This document shows positions 62,582-64,000 of a DNA stretch of 64,000 bases, piece by piece. The position numbers and the translations under genes were made by a program. Every line of letters starts with the position of its first letter. Position 1 is the first letter of the stretch. The stretch is taken from NCBI GenBank assembly GCA_049964655.1, contig JBMFXC010000003.1:3628-67627 (forward strand). Direction: 5' to 3'. This stretch comes from JAJZJT01 sp049964655. GTDB taxonomy: Bacteria; Actinomycetota; Acidimicrobiia; Acidimicrobiales; RAAP-2. A model generated the notes under the pieces. That model had not been told where the DNA came from. It saw only the letters and a program-made list of their open reading frames with translations, and did not search any database.

Positions 62582-62661
62582 GTCCTCGGCCGCAGATGCC
62601 GCCGGGCTTGAGTCGGCGGCACCCCTACACCGTTCACCGACGAACCCACGAAGGAGCACCC

Positions 62662-63054
62662 ATGGCCCGAGTCAAGCGCGGCGTCCACGCCCGGAAGCAC
62701 CATCGCGCCATCCTCGAGCAGGCACAGGGCTACTACGGCAACAAGAGCCGGTCGTTCCGTGCTGCCAACGAGCAGGTCATGCACTCGCTGCAGTACGCGT
62801 ACCGCGACCGCCGGGCCCGCAAGGGAGACTTCCGGCAACTGTGGATCCAGCGGATCAATGCGGCGTCCCGTCAGCACGGCCTCAGCTACAGCCGCTTCAT
62901 CGCCGGTCTGCACCGGGCTGGCGTCTCCGTCGACCGCAAGGTCCTCGCCGACCTGGCGGTCAACGACCCGACGGCCTTCGGGTCGTTGGTGATCGTGGCT
63001 CGTCAGGCGCATGACGAGGTAGCTGGCGACACACCCGACGAGGTCGCTTCCTGA
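62662..63054 (+). CDS. rplT: 50S ribosomal protein L20
   Basis: A 130-residue ribosomal protein needed early in 50S assembly; it commonly also represses its own operon. Conserved blocks are MARVKRGVHARKHHR, the GYYGNKSRSFRAANEQVMHSL region, RRARKGDFRQLWIQRINAA, and YSRFIAGL. The ATG at 62662 has AAGGAG 5 nt upstream. The C-terminus has about ten extra acidic residues. The unusually long spacer before it holds a 12-bp stem hairpin. Confidence 0.97.
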   Translation: MARVKRGVHARKHHRAILEQAQGYYGNKSRSFRAANEQVMHSLQYAYRDRRARKGDFRQLWIQRINAASRQHGLSYSRFIAGLHRAGVSVDRKVLADLAVNDPTAFGSLVIVARQAHDEVAGDTPDEVAS

Positions 63055-63068
63055 CGGAGCTGCCGCAT

Positions 63069-63923
63069 GTGGCGGGCGGTGGGCTCGCCTTCTCGCACCT
63101 GCGGGTCCGCCGGCTCCGGCGCCTGCTCCTCAAAGGGCGTCTCCGTGAGCAGGAGGGAAGCCTGGTCGTCGAGGGCGCAGACGTCCTGGCCACCGCGCTC
63201 GACGCCGGTGCTCCGGTCGAGTCGGTGTACCTGGGGCCGGGTGCCCGGGCGTCGGCGTCGATCGCCTCGGTCGTGGCGGTGGCCTTCGAGCGGGGTGCCC
63301 GGGTGTTCGACCTGGCCCCTGGCGTCCTCGAGCGGGTCGCCGACACCGTGTCTCCCCAGCCCATCCTCGCGGTGGTCGGGTTCCGGCCCGAGGTCCTCGC
63401 CGAGGCGGACCGGCCCAGCTGGGCCGTAGACGACCGTCCGGCGCTCGTGGTGGTCTGTGTCGCCGTCCGCGACCCTGGGAACCTCGGGACGATCGTGCGG
63501 ACTGCCCACGCGTCGGGGGCGTCCGCCGCCGTGTGCACCCCGGGCACGGTGGACGTGACCAACCCGAAAGTGGTCCGCTCCTCGGCCGGGTCGATCTTCC
63601 ACCTGCCGGTGGCTCTGGCGCCCAGCGGGCTCGACGCGCTCGACGCCCTCGCCAGGTGGGGGTACCGCCTGGTGGCGACGACCGTCTCGGGAGGGGTGCC
63701 CTACGACCAGCTCGACTGGAGTGGTCGGATGGCCCTCGTGCTGGGCAACGAGGCGGCCGGCCTCGACGAGGACCACGTGGCCAGCGCGCACGAGCGCGCC
63801 ACCATCCCGATGGCGCCGGGTGCCGAGTCCCTGAACGTGGCGGCTGCTGCAGCGGTGCTGTGCTTCGAAGCTCGCCGTCAGCGCGCCCGGGCGGACGGGC
63901 CACCTGAGGGACGGGCCACCTGA
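63069..63923 (+). CDS. TrmH/SpoU family RNA methyltransferase
   Basis: A 284-residue SPOUT methyltransferase. An N-terminal L30e-like RNA-binding domain (about 15-110) has LLLKGRLREQEGSLVVEGADVL. The knotted SPOUT domain (about 120-275) holds the three motifs: VRDPGNLGTIVRTAHASGA, MALVLGNEAAGL and IPMAPGAESLNVAAAAAVL, which bind SAM. It probably methylates a ribose in 23S rRNA, similar to the TsnR-type genes that usually follow rplT. GGAG lies 9 nt before the GTG at 63069. Its stop is within a 16-bp tandem repeat, so the last few residues are repeat-coded. Confidence 0.9.
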   Translation: MAGGGLAFSHLRVRRLRRLLLKGRLREQEGSLVVEGADVLATALDAGAPVESVYLGPGARASASIASVVAVAFERGARVFDLAPGVLERVADTVSPQPILAVVGFRPEVLAEADRPSWAVDDRPALVVVCVAVRDPGNLGTIVRTAHASGASAAVCTPGTVDVTNPKVVRSSAGSIFHLPVALAPSGLDALDALARWGYRLVATTVSGGVPYDQLDWSGRMALVLGNEAAGLDEDHVASAHERATIPMAPGAESLNVAAAAAVLCFEARRQRARADGPPEGRAT

Positions 63924-64000
63924 GGGACGGGCCACCTGAGGGACAGGCCACCTGAGGGACAGGCCACCTGAGGGACAGGCCACCTGAGGGACAGGCCACC
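63898..64000. repeat. 16-bp tandem repeat at the window end
   Basis: Six full 16-bp units (GGCCACCTGAGGGACA or with final G) start at 63898, 63914, 63930, 63946, 63962 and 63978, and a seventh is cut by the window edge. The methyltransferase stop (63921-63923) lies in the second unit. No spacers separate the units, so it is not a CRISPR array. Confidence 0.92.

Noticed and set aside
63898..64000. CRISPR array at the window end
   Set aside because: The 16-bp units are directly adjacent without spacers and the first units are part of a coding sequence.

Overview
The window is about 64 kb of a very GC-rich bacterial chromosome, scaffolded from four contigs joined by three runs of exactly 100 N. 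The gene set points to an actinobacterium: a ring-less proteasome activator (Bpa), an actinobacterial integration host factor (mIHF), a PriA without ATPase motifs, the order mihF-gmk-rpoZ-coaBC-metK-priA, start codons overlapping stops as ATGA or GTGA, and many start codons 6-8 nt after a TANNNT box (leaderless transcripts). Several conserved but unnamed proteins resemble families I associate with Acidimicrobiia; that class assignment is an inference. No tRNA, rRNA, CRISPR array, prophage or insertion sequence was seen. This is mainly a core-genome region.

Layout. 1-9 kb: a histidine phosphatase, an Rrf2 regulator, dnaE, a phosphodiesterase-bpa pair, and a YyaL thioredoxin-fold protein coupled to an unknown gene. 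11-17.6 kb: menaquinone genes menE, menB-menA, menH and menD around three divergent or convergent junctions. 17.7-24 kb: carotenoid oxygenase, tyrS, a lipoprotein-flavin reductase pair, small conserved proteins and YceI. 24-30.4 kb: prepilin peptidase, then aroC-aroK-aroB, an M24 peptidase, efp and nusB. 30.4-39.7 kb: a pyrimidine operon pyrR-pyrB-pyrC-carA-carB-pyrD-pyrF, preceded by a recognisable PyrR-binding RNA loop. 39.8-47 kb: a secreted lipase, then mihF, gmk, rpoZ, coaBC, metK and priA. 47-52.9 kb: a signalling island with an EAL-domain/histidine-kinase fusion, a PAS-GAF histidine kinase and a LuxR-type response regulator. 53-59 kb: def, fmt, rpe, ribD, ribBA, ribH, hisG. 59-61.5 kb: a cold-shock-domain protein whose 3' end overlaps an opposing MFS transporter by 373 bp. 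61.7-64 kb: infC (apparent AUA start), rpmI, rplT and a TrmH-type rRNA methyltransferase.

The least ordinary features are: (1) a (GGCACC)n microsatellite inside aroB that broke the assembly; (2) a degenerate-GGDEF/EAL phosphodiesterase fused to a complete histidine kinase; (3) a recurring pattern of short tandem repeats lying over the 3' ends and stop codons of unrelated genes; (4) the PyrR loop placed for translational control; (5) the infC AUA start; (6) the long convergent CDS overlap at 59.2-59.5 kb. Two of the three N gaps are flanked by identical 55-bp sequences, so they are probably overlaps of adjoining contigs rather than missing DNA.
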